Part shown: in pieces, positions 34,568-45,000 of the stretch
How positions within the stretch are numbered: the stretch's first letter is position 1
How the letters are laid out: every line of letters starts with the position of its first letter
From: an uncultured Erythrobacter sp.
GTDB lineage: Bacteria > Pseudomonadota > Alphaproteobacteria > Sphingomonadales > Sphingomonadaceae
Reading direction: 5' to 3'
DNA: 53,427 nucleotides
Assembly (NCBI GenBank): GCA_937899785.1
Contig: CALCCG010000105.1
Coordinates: 1-53,427 of the forward strand
Position numbers and translations under genes: made by a program
Notes under the pieces: generated by a model
Told to the model about the DNA's origin: nothing
Databases searched by the model: none
What the model saw: the letters and a program-made list of their open reading frames with translations, nothing else

Positions 34568-37500
34568 ATGACCCACGACACCGTCCTGATCGCCAACCGT
34601 GGTGCCATTGCGACGCGGATTATCCGCACGCTTAAGGCGATGGGGCTCAAGTCGGTCGCGATCTATTCGGAGGCCGATGCGGGCTCGCTGCATGTGGCCC
34701 AAGCCGATGAGGTTGTATGCGTGGGGCCCGCGCCCGCCGCTGAAAGCTATCTCAACATCGAGGCGATCATCGCGGCGGCCAAGCGAACGGGCGCGACGCT
34801 GATCCATCCGGGCTATGGCTTCCTCGCCGAAAACGCCGAATTCGCCGAGGCGTGTGCGGCGAATGGCATCGGCTTTATCGGGCCGACGCCCGAGAACATC
34901 CGAACCTTTGGCCTCAAGCACTCCGCGCGCGCTTTGGCCGAGGCTAATGGAGTGCCGCTCGCGCCCGGCACCGGCCTGCTGACCGACGCTGATGAAGCGG
35001 CGGCGGCCGCCCGGGACATCGGCTATCCGATCATGCTCAAGGCCACCGCCGGGGGCGGGGGCATCGGTATGCGCGTGTGCGAAAACGAAGCGCAGGTGCG
35101 TGAAAGCTTCGAAAGCGTCGCGCGGTTGGGCAAGGGCAATTTCGGCGATGCGGGCGTCTTCCTGGAGCGCTTTATCGCCGAGGCGCGCCATATAGAGGTG
35201 CAGGTGTTTGGCGATGGGCGGGGCCGGGTGATGCCTTTGGGTGAGCGCGACTGTTCGTTGCAACGCCGCAACCAGAAGGTCGTCGAAGAAGCGCCCGCGC
35301 CGCAGCTTTCAGACGAGGTGCGTGCCGGACTGATCGCGGCGGCGGTGCGGCTCGCGGAGGGCGCCAAGTACCAGTCAGCCGGGACGGTCGAATTCCTGTT
35401 CGACGCCAAGTCCCAGGAATACTTTTTCCTCGAGATGAACACCCGGCTCCAGGTGGAGCATGGCGTGACCGAAGAGGTCATGGGGCTCGACATCGTTGAA
35501 TGGATGATCCGAGGGGCCTCTGGCGATTATTCGATGCTTGAGGACGAAGCGCCCACACCCAGCGGTCACGCGGTGCAGGTGCGTCTCTACGCGGAGGATC
35601 CGGCGCAGGATTATCGCCCTACAACAGGTGCGATCACCAATCTCGAATTCCCATCTGGCATCCGCGCCGACACGTGGTGCGAGGCGGGCAGCGAGGTGAG
35701 CGCGTGGTACGATCCGATGATCGCCAAGCTGATCACTCACGCCGACACCCGCGATGCGGCGATCGGGGCGATGCAGAAGGCGCTGGATGAGAGCCGCATC
35801 GACGGGATCGAGACCAATCTGCGTTGGCTGCGCGATGTGCTGCGTGATGCGGATTTTGGGGCAGGGCAGGTCCACACCAAGCTGCTTGAAGGGATCAGCT
35901 ACGCGCCCGCCAGCTTCCGCGTGATCTCGGGCGGCACCGCGACATCGGTGCAGGATTGGCCCGGGCGTCAGGGTCTGTGGGACGTGGGTGTCCCGCCCTG
36001 CGGGCCGATGGATGATCACTCGCTGCGCCTTGGCAATCGCGTGCTGGGCAATCCAGAGGGGATGGCGGGGCTTGAGGTGACCTTCACCGGGCCCACTCTT
36101 GTTTTCAACACGGCAGTGCGGCTGTGTGTGACGGGCGCGGATTTCGGGGCGACGCTGGATGGTGAGGCGATTGTCCGAGGGAGCCCGTTCGATGTGGCCG
36201 CCGGACAAACCCTGGCTATGGGGCGCGTCTCGGGCGGAGGCTCGCGCGGGTATATCTGTTTTGCGGGCGGGCTCGATATTCCAAGCTACCTCGGGAGCCA
36301 GGCGACCTTCGCTCTGGGACAGTTTGGCGGGCATGGGGGGCGCTGCCTGGTGGCGGGTGACACGCTGCATCTTGCGGGCGCTCAGACCGGCGACGAAGAA
36401 GCGGTGGGCGGGCCGCAAGACTTCGGCGAAAGCTGGACGATCCGGGTGATGTACGGGCCTCATGGCGCGCCCGACTTCTTCACCGACACCGATGTGGCGA
36501 CGATCCTCGCAGCCGAATGGAAGATCCATTACAACTCCAACCGCACCGGCGTGCGGCTGGTGGGGCCCAAGCCTGAATGGGCGCGCAAGGATGGCGGGGA
36601 GGCGGGGCTTCACCCTTCGAACATTCACGACAACGCTTACGCGATTGGCGCGGTCGATTTCACCGGTGATATGCCGATAATTCTGGGGCCCGACGGCCCG
36701 TCTTTGGGCGGGTTTGTGTGCCCCTTTGTGGTGATCGCCGAAGATCGCTGGAAGATAGGCCAACTGGCTCCGGGCAACCGCTTGAGGTTTGTGCCGGTGG
36801 ATGTCTTGGGCCAGGCGGTGGGATCCGTTAGCGACCTATCGCCCATCCTTCACGAGACGCCGCAGCAGCCGGAGCGCCCGCGCACGACCTATCGCCAGCA
36901 GGGTGATCGCAACATCCTCGTGGAATATGGCCCCATTGTGCTCGACCTTGAATTGCGCATTCGCATTCACGCGCTGATGTGCGTGCTGGAAGCTCAAGAG
37001 CTTCCCGGCGTGATCGACCTCGTTCCGGGCATCCGTTCGCTGCAAATGCATTTTGATGGCGAGGTGATGGACCAGTCCGCCGCGCTCGCCGCGCTGCTGG
37101 CGGCGGAAGAGCAACTGGGGGACCTCGACGACTTCGAAACCGCCTCGCGCGTCGTCCATTTGCCGCTGAGCTGGCGGGACCCGGCCACGACTGAGACGGT
37201 CGAGAAGTACATGGCGGCCGTGCGCGATGATGCGCCCTGGTGCCCGGACAACATCGAGTTCATCCGCCGCATTAACGGGCTCGATGATGCGAAGGCGGTT
37301 GAGGATCTGATCTTCGATGCGAGCTATCTCGTAATGGGGCTGGGCGATGTCTATCTTGGCGCGCCGGTCGCGACACCGGTGGACCCGCGCCATCGCCTCG
37401 TCACCACCAAGTACAACCCCGCGCGCACCTGGACCCCACCCAACGTGGTGGGTATTGGCGGCGCCTATATGTGCATCTACGGGATGGAAGGGCCGGGCGG

Positions 37501-38110
37501 CTACCAGCTCTTCGGGCGCACGATCCAAGTGTGGAACACCCATCGCCAAACCGACGCGTTCCGCAATGGCAAGCCGTGGCTGCTGCGCTTCTTTGACCAG
37601 ATCAAGTTCTTCGAAGTGAGCGCAGACGAGCTCACCGAATGGCGGCGCGACTTCTACAGCGGCCGCCGCTCGATCGAGATCGAGGAAACCACCTTCTCAA
37701 TGGCCGAACACCGCGCCTTCCTTGAGGCAAACGCGGCCTCGATCGAGGTGTATGAAACCAGTCGCCAGGCCGCCTTCAACGCCGAACGCGCCGCTTGGGA
37801 AGCGAGCGGTGAGTTCGACCGCGTCTCGCAGTTGACCGAGGAGGCTGAGGGCGCCGGTGAACCCGAAGCGATCGATGTGCCCGACGGCGCGCAGCTCGTT
37901 GAAGCGCCTTTCGGCGGCAGTGTGTGGAAGTTGCTTGTGGGTGAGGGCGATGAGGTCGAGGCGGGGCAAACCATCGCGGTCATAGAAGCCATGAAGATGG
38001 AGAGCCCGCTGGAAAGCCCGGCCAGCGGCACGGTCGCGGCGCTCTACATAAAGGAGCGCCAGCCGGTGGAACCCGGTGCGGCGATGCTGGCGCTCAGGCC
38101 GACCACGTGA
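34568..38110 (+). CDS. Biotin-dependent urea/guanidine carboxylase
   Basis: An 1180-residue ATP-dependent carboxylase. The biotin carboxylase domain is about 1-450 (IANRGAIATRIIRTLKAMG, KATAGGGGIGMRVCENE, FLEMNTRLQVEHGVTEE). The carboxyltransferase region is built of KipA-like (about 460-770) and KipI-like (about 770-1000) parts, including CGPMDDHSLRLGNRVLGNPE and GAYMCIYGMEGPGGYQLFGR. The C-terminal biotin carrier has EAMKMESP with the biotinyl Lys at about 1143. By sequence alone I cannot separate urea from guanidine specificity, but the two DUF1989 partners favour guanidine. The stop overlaps the allophanate hydrolase start (GTGA). Confidence 0.94.
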   Translation: MTHDTVLIANRGAIATRIIRTLKAMGLKSVAIYSEADAGSLHVAQADEVVCVGPAPAAESYLNIEAIIAAAKRTGATLIHPGYGFLAENAEFAEACAANGIGFIGPTPENIRTFGLKHSARALAEANGVPLAPGTGLLTDADEAAAAARDIGYPIMLKATAGGGGIGMRVCENEAQVRESFESVARLGKGNFGDAGVFLERFIAEARHIEVQVFGDGRGRVMPLGERDCSLQRRNQKVVEEAPAPQLSDEVRAGLIAAAVRLAEGAKYQSAGTVEFLFDAKSQEYFFLEMNTRLQVEHGVTEEVMGLDIVEWMIRGASGDYSMLEDEAPTPSGHAVQVRLYAEDPAQDYRPTTGAITNLEFPSGIRADTWCEAGSEVSAWYDPMIAKLITHADTRDAAIGAMQKALDESRIDGIETNLRWLRDVLRDADFGAGQVHTKLLEGISYAPASFRVISGGTATSVQDWPGRQGLWDVGVPPCGPMDDHSLRLGNRVLGNPEGMAGLEVTFTGPTLVFNTAVRLCVTGADFGATLDGEAIVRGSPFDVAAGQTLAMGRVSGGGSRGYICFAGGLDIPSYLGSQATFALGQFGGHGGRCLVAGDTLHLAGAQTGDEEAVGGPQDFGESWTIRVMYGPHGAPDFFTDTDVATILAAEWKIHYNSNRTGVRLVGPKPEWARKDGGEAGLHPSNIHDNAYAIGAVDFTGDMPIILGPDGPSLGGFVCPFVVIAEDRWKIGQLAPGNRLRFVPVDVLGQAVGSVSDLSPILHETPQQPERPRTTYRQQGDRNILVEYGPIVLDLELRIRIHALMCVLEAQELPGVIDLVPGIRSLQMHFDGEVMDQSAALAALLAAEEQLGDLDDFETASRVVHLPLSWRDPATTETVEKYMAAVRDDAPWCPDNIEFIRRINGLDDAKAVEDLIFDASYLVMGLGDVYLGAPVATPVDPRHRLVTTKYNPARTWTPPNVVGIGGAYMCIYGMEGPGGYQLFGRTIQVWNTHRQTDAFRNGKPWLLRFFDQIKFFEVSADELTEWRRDFYSGRRSIEIEETTFSMAEHRAFLEANAASIEVYETSRQAAFNAERAAWEASGEFDRVSQLTEEAEGAGEPEAIDVPDGAQLVEAPFGGSVWKLLVGEGDEVEAGQTIAVIEAMKMESPLESPASGTVAALYIKERQPVEPGAAMLALRPTT

Positions 38111-39873
38111 GGGATTTCACCCGTCTGAGCCCTTCGGCCATCGCCGCTTCGGTCGCCAGCGGGGTAACCAGCGCGCTCAGCGTGGCCGAAGACGCGCTCG
38201 CACGGGTGGAGGCGTATGACGCGGTGCAGCCGCAGATCTGGATCAGCCGCGCGGAACCCGAAGCGGTGCGCGCAGCCGCCCATGCGGTCGATGCGCGGAT
38301 TGCGGCGGGCGAGACGATGCCGCTTGCTGGTGTGCCCTTTGCGGTCAAGGACAATATCGATGTGGCGGGGCTGGAGACCACGGCGGCGTGCCCGGCCTTT
38401 GCCTACGCGCCCGACACCAACGCTCCCGTCATCGAAAAACTGCTGGCCGCGGGGGCGATCTGCCTCGGCAAGACCAATCTCGATCAGTTCGCCACGGGCC
38501 TCGTCGGCACGCGCAGCCCTTATGGGATTCCCGCCAACGCCTATAACCGCGTCTTTGTGAGCGGGGGTTCGAGCTCGGGTTCCGCCGTGGCCGTGGCCGC
38601 CGGATTGGTTGGCTTTGCGCTGGGTACCGATACAGCGGGATCGGGCCGAGTGCCGGCCGCGTTCAACCACCTCGTCGGGATAAAGCCCACCAAGGGGCGC
38701 TGGAGCACGTCGGGCCTGGTGCCCGCCTGCCGCACGATTGATTGCATCACCGTCTTCACCGACCGCGTGGCCGACGCCAAGCTGGTCGACACCGTCATCG
38801 CCGGATTTGACCCGAGCGATCCCTATTCGCGCCCGCTTGAGAACCTCCCGCTCAACCCCACACGCATAGGCGTCCCGCGCCCGGATCAGCGGGCCTTCTT
38901 TGGCGATACGGCCTCCGAACACTTCTACGCGCGCGCGCTTGAGACGCTATCCAAGACCGCGGAGCTGGTCGAGCTCGATATCAGCTTTCTCGATGAGGCG
39001 GCCAAGCTTCTTTATGAAGGCCCCTGGGTGGCTGAGCGAACCGCCGCGATCCACGATTTGCTGACGAACAATCCTGAGGCGATCGATCCCACTGTGCGCG
39101 AGGTGGTTGAACCTGGCTTATCCATTAGCGCAGTCGAGACCTTTCAGGGCGCCTACCGCATGGCGGCGCTCAAGCGCGAGGCGGACCAGATGTGGGAGGA
39201 CGTTGACGCGCTCGCCTTTCCCACGGTGGGCACGACCTATCGCATCCGCGAGCTCGCCGAGGCTCCGGTCGCGCTCAACAGTCATTTTGGCAAATACACC
39301 AATTTCGTGAACCTGCTCGACATGGCCGCGATCGCGGTTCCGGCGGGCGCGCGCGACGACGCGACGGGCTTTGGCATCACGCTCATTGGTCCCGCGCACA
39401 CCGATCACGCGCTGTGCGACATGGCGCAAACCTATCTCGGCGCGGCCGATCTGCCCCCGCCGCCACCGCTCGATCTGGAGGGAAGAATGGACATTGTGAA
39501 ACTGGCCGTTGTGGGCGCGCATCTTGAAGGCATGCCGCTGCACTGGCAGCTCACTTCGCGCGATGCGAAGTTCGTCGGCGCGTACGAGACCGCGTCCACC
39601 TATCGCCTCTACGCGATCGCCAATTCCGTGCCGCCCAAACCGGCTCTCGTGCACAGCGAAGACGGTGCTTCGATCAAGGTCGAAGTGTACGAGCTGGGAT
39701 TGGCCGAGTTCGGCAGCTTCACCGCCGAGGTCCCGGCGCCGCTCGCAATCGGCACGGTGACACTGTCGGACGGGACAAATGTGAAGGGGTTTGTCGCGGA
39801 ACCTCGTGCAATCGTCGGAGCCGAAGACATAACGGCGCTTGGCGGATGGCGAGCCTATATTGATCGTACTTGA
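38107..39873 (+). CDS. Allophanate hydrolase
   Basis: Last enzyme of the pathway, splitting allophanate to ammonia and CO2. It has 588 residues: an amidase-signature domain (1 to about 445) with Lys81 in VPFAVKDNIDVAG, the Ser155/156 of GGSSSGSAVAV and the nucleophile Ser179 in GTDTAGSGRVPAA, then a C-terminal domain (about 460-588) that in this family handles the decarboxylation step (MDIVKLAVVGAHLEGMPLHW, FGSFTAEVPAPLAIGTV). The GTG start overlaps the carboxylase stop by four bases. Last gene of the operon. Confidence 0.94.
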   Translation: MRDFTRLSPSAIAASVASGVTSALSVAEDALARVEAYDAVQPQIWISRAEPEAVRAAAHAVDARIAAGETMPLAGVPFAVKDNIDVAGLETTAACPAFAYAPDTNAPVIEKLLAAGAICLGKTNLDQFATGLVGTRSPYGIPANAYNRVFVSGGSSSGSAVAVAAGLVGFALGTDTAGSGRVPAAFNHLVGIKPTKGRWSTSGLVPACRTIDCITVFTDRVADAKLVDTVIAGFDPSDPYSRPLENLPLNPTRIGVPRPDQRAFFGDTASEHFYARALETLSKTAELVELDISFLDEAAKLLYEGPWVAERTAAIHDLLTNNPEAIDPTVREVVEPGLSISAVETFQGAYRMAALKREADQMWEDVDALAFPTVGTTYRIRELAEAPVALNSHFGKYTNFVNLLDMAAIAVPAGARDDATGFGITLIGPAHTDHALCDMAQTYLGAADLPPPPPLDLEGRMDIVKLAVVGAHLEGMPLHWQLTSRDAKFVGAYETASTYRLYAIANSVPPKPALVHSEDGASIKVEVYELGLAEFGSFTAEVPAPLAIGTVTLSDGTNVKGFVAEPRAIVGAEDITALGGWRAYIDRT

Positions 39874-40102
39874 TTGCGACATAATATTACGCCACTGCGT
39901 CAATTGTGCAACAAATCGTCGTTTGGTCGGTTAAAACGAGTAATGTTACTCTTGACGCTTTCATTAATATCGATACCTCTCACAGGGCAGCTAAATAATA
40001 AATTGCGCACGGGAGAGGGATAGTCACGTTCAGGTCGCTTTGCGGCCTATAAAGCGTTGGAATATCTCGGGCCGACGGCCTTTTGAATCTGGGGTGAGCA
40101 GC
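39874..40102 (+). promoter_or_regulatory. AT-rich promoter region before the hydroxylase gene
   Basis: A near-perfect palindrome GAGTAATGTTACTC (39938-39951) directly precedes TTGACG (39952-39957), a good -35 element; a -10 is less clear (GATACC near 39972). TGTTAC-N14-TTAATA (39944-39969) overlaps it and matches the NikR-like operator pattern at 10 of 12 arm positions. No terminator for the allophanate hydrolase gene was recognised. Confidence 0.4.
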
Positions 40103-41107
40103 ATGGCTGGTGTGCAGGTTGGAAATCGAATTATTGGTGCGGATTCGCCCGTAACCGTCGGCTGGGAGAATATCGGCCGGGTTGAAGGCGGGCCGATAAA
40201 GCAGTTCGTTTTCACCTACTTCCAGCCATTTTTCCTCTTTTCGGTGGTGGCGTTCTTTTATTGGGCGCCGAACGATATCGCGGTTGCATCCACCGCGTTT
40301 ATGATCGGCATAGCCTTTCGCTACAGCCTTTTAGCTCTCGAGTGGGTCAATCCTCGCTATGAAAGCTGGAAGCTCACCTGGAAAGAATTCGCGACCGACA
40401 CCTTCTATGTGGCGCTGGGATACACGATCCTGCGCATGGTTGATAACTATGTTGGCGATGGGGTTATGGTCGCCGCGATCCAAGGTTGGTTCGACTGGGA
40501 GGACTTCAGCTGGTTTACGGGACTGCCGCTTTTGATCCAAGCGCTCATGATTTCCATGATCTTCGATTTCGGCCAGTATTGGATGCATCGCGGAATGCAT
40601 AACTGGTATCCGCTCTGGCTGACACACGCACCGCACCATTACATCACGCAGTTAAACATCCAGAAGGGCGCGGTTGGAAATCCCATTGAGCTTTTCCTGA
40701 TCGGGCTGGGCGTCGGGGGCTTCTTTGATTTCCTTCCCCGGGCTTTCCTGCTTGCCGGAGCGATCGGGATGACCGTGTCGATCTACCAACACATCAATGT
40801 GCGCTTCAACACACCGGCTTGGTGGCGGTACATCTTCAACACCGTTGAACACCACAGTGTGCACCACTCGCAAGATTACGAAGCCACTCGAAGCAACTAT
40901 TCCGGCACCTGGATTATCTGGGATCGCCTTTTTGGGACCTGTGTCGATGGCGAAGCGGAATTGCTTGGCATGGATGGCGGTCGGCGCATGGATATCGGCG
41001 AGACTATGTTGTTCCCCTTCCGAGAAGGCATGAGGTCCTACAAGGCTGCGTCTGAGAGGATGAAGGCCGCCGGTACGCCGAACCAACAACAAGAGCCGGC
41101 CGAATAG
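40103..41107 (+). CDS. Sterol desaturase / fatty acid hydroxylase family protein
   Basis: Integral-membrane di-iron enzyme, 334 residues from ATG 40103 (GGGGTGAG upstream). Histidine clusters that bind the iron pair are HRGMHNWYPLWLTHAPHHY and NTVEHHSVHHSQDYEATRSN. Hydrophobic segments lie at FVFTYFQPFFLFSVVAFFYW, LLIQALMISMIFDFGQYW and AFLLAGAIGMTVSIY. It probably hydroxylates or desaturates a lipid or terpenoid; the substrate is unknown. Followed by a membrane protein gene and a TonB receptor in the same direction. Confidence 0.9.
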   Translation: MAGVQVGNRIIGADSPVTVGWENIGRVEGGPIKQFVFTYFQPFFLFSVVAFFYWAPNDIAVASTAFMIGIAFRYSLLALEWVNPRYESWKLTWKEFATDTFYVALGYTILRMVDNYVGDGVMVAAIQGWFDWEDFSWFTGLPLLIQALMISMIFDFGQYWMHRGMHNWYPLWLTHAPHHYITQLNIQKGAVGNPIELFLIGLGVGGFFDFLPRAFLLAGAIGMTVSIYQHINVRFNTPAWWRYIFNTVEHHSVHHSQDYEATRSNYSGTWIIWDRLFGTCVDGEAELLGMDGGRRMDIGETMLFPFREGMRSYKAASERMKAAGTPNQQQEPAE

Positions 41108-41223
41108 TCGGCCAGATTGGTCCCAAAAGGACCCTGGCGGGGTCCTCACGAGAGGTCGAATTTTTTAACCCACGAAGGTGGGGTCGGGAGGTGTTTGCCT
41201 TCCATCGGAGACGCTAAGGAGCA

Positions 41224-41976
41224 ATGCGAGTACGTATCCCCTTCCTTGACCGGATCTGGCGGGTGAAGAGCTCTTTGAAGCTGGAAGAGTCGCTGTCCGT
41301 ACCGGAGGCGTTCGAGCGTCTTGATACGCTGCTTTCGGCTCAGGGCACGGACTACACTGTCGATGGCAACACCCTCACTTACGTGAAGACCAATCCAGCC
41401 GCGCAGGACAAGCTGGCGACCTTTACCGGAGGCACGCTCACGGTTGTTCCTGAGGAGGGTGCGACACGCTTGCACTATGACGTGACGAGCACGGCGTTGT
41501 TTCTCTGCTTCCTCGCCCCGTTGGTTTTCCTGGCGTTCGGCCAGTTCGCTTACCTGGTCAACGAAGTTGAGAAGCCGGGAATCGCCGCGGAGCTCGAAGA
41601 GGAGAAGAAGGAAGAGGAGCAACAGGCGAAGGACGAGCAAGCCATCGAACTGCATTGGATCGATAAGCTTCTTGGCGCTCCCACACCCAAACAGCCCGGC
41701 GAAGAAGACCAGGAAGAGAAAGCCCGTGACGGCCGGGACGGCGATCGAGACGAGGATGAGGTGGAAGGAAACCACTCGCCCGAAACCGCTTACGTCATCG
41801 CAGGGATTTTTGCTCTGATCTATCTCGTTGGGCGGTTCTTGGAGCCATACTTGCTCAAACGCACTTTTCGTTGGGCGCTGACTCGCCCGGGCGAAGTCGA
41901 AGATCTCGAAGACAACAAAGAAATGGAAGCGGACGCCAAGTTCGCTCCGCAAGGGGGAGGGCCCAGCCAAACATGA
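41224..41976 (+). CDS. Hypothetical membrane protein with acidic linker
   Basis: A 250-residue protein of no family I recognise. The N-terminal soluble part (about 1-95) is beta-rich (YTVDGNTLTYVKTNPAAQDK). Helix 1 is ALFLCFLAPLVFLAFGQFAY (about 98-117). A strongly charged segment (EEEKKEEEQQAKDEQ, later EEDQEEKARDGRDGDRDED) spans about residues 128-182, and helix 2 is AYVIAGIFALIYLVGRFL. AAGGAGCA precedes the ATG. It lies 25 nt before the TonB receptor gene, so they are probably co-transcribed. Confidence 0.75.
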   Translation: MRVRIPFLDRIWRVKSSLKLEESLSVPEAFERLDTLLSAQGTDYTVDGNTLTYVKTNPAAQDKLATFTGGTLTVVPEEGATRLHYDVTSTALFLCFLAPLVFLAFGQFAYLVNEVEKPGIAAELEEEKKEEEQQAKDEQAIELHWIDKLLGAPTPKQPGEEDQEEKARDGRDGDRDEDEVEGNHSPETAYVIAGIFALIYLVGRFLEPYLLKRTFRWALTRPGEVEDLEDNKEMEADAKFAPQGGGPSQT

Positions 41977-42001
41977 ACACGAACCACAAAAGGGGGTAGC
42001 G

Positions 42002-45000
42002 ATGAACTACAACACCACAAAGCGGAGCCGCGCAAAGTTGCTCACGGCCTCACTCCTCTCCGTATCTGGGCTCGCCTTAATGGCCACACCTGCATACGCA
42101 CAGGACCTTACAGCGACCGAGGAAGCGGTCGACGAAGAGAAGATCATCGTCACCGGTACGCGCCTCAAGCGTGATCCCAATTTGGGTTCGCCTTCGCCGA
42201 TTGTGGCGATTGACGCGGAACAGCTTCGGGGCGGCGCTGATGTGACCGAAGGGCTGCGGTCTGTTCCCTCCCTCTCCAGCTCGATCACCAGCGCTCAGAC
42301 GCTTGACGCCGGCGAACTCGGCGCGGGCGCAGCTGTTGGCGCCGCGACTTTAAACCTACGTGGTCTTGGCGCTCAGCGTACGCTGGTGCTTGTCAACGGA
42401 CGCCGTCATGTCGCCGGTGTTGCCGAAACTGCGATCGTCGACATCAACTCAATCCCATCCTTCCTTATCGAGGAAGTTGACGTTCTGACCGGCGGCGCTT
42501 CGGCGGTTTACGGGGCGGACGCTGTGACCGGCGTTGTTAACTTTGTGCTCGATAATGACTTTGACGGTGTCGAAATTGGCGCGCAGGGCGGTATCTCCAG
42601 CGAAGGCGATGGCGAGCGCTACAATTTCTACGGCAAGTTCGGAAAGAACTTCGCGGACGGTCGAGGCAATATTGTGATTGGCCTCGAATACGCGCGTGAT
42701 GACGGTCTGCGTTTTGGCGACCGCGAACAATTCCGCGACGGCAATATCAGCTCAGATGGACCAAACCCTTTCCTGCGTTTCCAGGACGGCGACTTGGGCG
42801 GGTCGGACACACCCAACTTCAACGCGTTTTATGATCCCAGCAACGGACGTTATCCGTTTGGTTTCCGGATTCCAACGCCCGGCAGCGCTGATTTTGATGC
42901 GATTTTTACCGGCGGCGTGACACCAACGGCGGCGGAACAGGCGCTGATTGATCGCGCGCTCAATTCGCCGACGCGCTTTATCGCGCCGCAATACCAGTTC
43001 CAGATCACATCAGCGGGGGGTGTCATCATCCCGGCCGACTTCTCGGATCCGGGCATTGACCTTAACAATAACGGCACGAGCGACTGCCTTGATAGCTTCA
43101 CCGGCTTTAACGGCCTGTTTGACTTCTCCAACGCCTTTGGCCTCGCCGGTGGCTGCTGGCTTAATGGCCCGAACGGGGTCGAAGTGCTCGAAGACGGTCT
43201 GATTGCAAGCGACTTCAACGCGTTTGGCGGCAACCAGGTCATCTTCGACAACAATGGCTTCCTGGTCCCGCAGACCGAGCGTTACTCGGTCAATGTGCTC
43301 TCGGACTACGATTTGACCAACGACATCAACATCTTCTTTGAAGGTAAGTATGTCCGCTCCGAATCGACCTTCGGCACCGCGCAGAACAGCTTCTACGATC
43401 TGCTGTTCGTAGCGACGGACAACCCGTTTATCCCAGACGAACTGCAGGGCGTCGCGGACGATGCTGGTGGCCTTTACATTACGCGGGATCCGATTGACCT
43501 TGGCCCCAATATCGATGAGAACGTGGCGGAAACCTATCGCTTCGTTGGTGGCGCTCGTGGTGCGTTGACGGATACGATCGACTTTGAAGTGTCCGCCAAC
43601 TGGGGCAAGTACGAGAACACAACGACCAACAACAACAACGTTCTGCTTGATCGTTGGTTCGCTGCGATCGACGTAACGACGGACGCCAATGGCAATCCGG
43701 TGTGCCGTAGTGAGCTTGACCCCACTACGCGGTCACCCTCGACAATCTTTGGTATTCCGACCGGTGAATTCGGTTACTTGACGTTCGTTCCCGGGCAGGG
43801 CGACTGCCAGCCGGCCAACCTGTTTGGGATCGGATCGATCAGCCAGGATGCGATTGACTTCATCACGACCACGACCGTCAACACCTTTGAGACAGAGCAA
43901 TTGGTTATTCAGGGGCTGCTGAGCGGGGATACGAGCGAGTTTTTCAACTTGCCGTATGACGCGATCGATTTCGTGGTTGGCTTCGAGTATCGCGACGAAA
44001 GCGCAAGTTCGACCTTTGATCCGTTGGTGCGTGGCATCCTGCCCGTTACAACTGTCGATGGTAACGCGGGACAATTCGTGGGCGACATCTTGGACGCCAA
44101 TGGAGAGCGAATCTTTCCGCAGGATTCGCTGGCAACTCCGCCTGACGTCTTCAGCGCCAACTCAGGCGGCTCGTTCGACGTTGTCGAGATCTTTGGCGAG
44201 TTGGGTACGACCCTTGTCGAGGGCGTTCCCTTCGTTGAGGAGCTTCGCATCGAAGGCGCAGCGCGTTACGGTGATTATTCGACCGTGGGCGGAGTCTTCA
44301 CTTGGGCGGTCAACGGTTTCTGGTCTCCTGTCGAGGATGTCCGCTTCCGCGGCACTTTCTCTCGAGCGGTCCGCGCTCCGAACATCGCGGAACTGTTTGC
44401 ACCACCGCAGGGTCAAGGGTTCCGTCCGTTTGATCCATGCGATCAGACCGAGATTGACGCGCTTGTGGATGCGGGTGATCCCAATGTTCAAAATCGCATC
44501 GCAAACTGCGCCGCCGATGGCATTCCTGTCGGGTTTTCTGATCCGCTTAGTGCACGCTTCACTGGCACAATTTCGGGTAACCCGGATCTTCGCGAAGAGA
44601 CGGCGGATACGTTCACTGTCGGTATGGTGTTGCAGCCCACCTTCATTCCGGGGCTGAACATCTCGGTCGACTACTACGAGATCACGATTGATGATGCGAT
44701 CAGCACGATCGATGATCAGGACGTTGTCGATAACTGTTATGATAGCGCCACTTTCCCGAACGACTTTTGCGATGCGTTTACGCGTAATCGGGATCCGTCT
44801 TCGGCGCAGTTCTTAGGCTTCAACTCCTTCACGTTGACGACGATTAACTTCGTGAGCATCGAGACCGCCGGGATCGACGCGTCGGTCAATTATGGCTTCA
44901 ACATCGGTGAGCACAGCTTCAACCTCGGAGCGAATGGTTCGTGGGTCGACAAGATTGACTTTTTCTTCGATCCAACTGACCCGACTGCGGTCGATCCTGA

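Noticed and set aside
35375..36763. A 462-codon open frame on the minus strand
   Set aside because: Antisense to the carboxylase gene with its full biotin carboxylase and carboxyltransferase motifs; the product is Arg/His-rich without recognisable structure.
39884..39909. TATTAC half-site after the allophanate hydrolase gene
   Set aside because: The second arm at the 14-nt spacing (TGTGCA) does not match GTAATA, so it is not listed as an operator.
41115..41185. Hairpins AGGACCC-TGGCG-GGGTCCT and CCCAC-GAAG-GTGGG
   Set aside because: Stable stems, but no T run follows on either strand in the right place, so they are not called as terminators.
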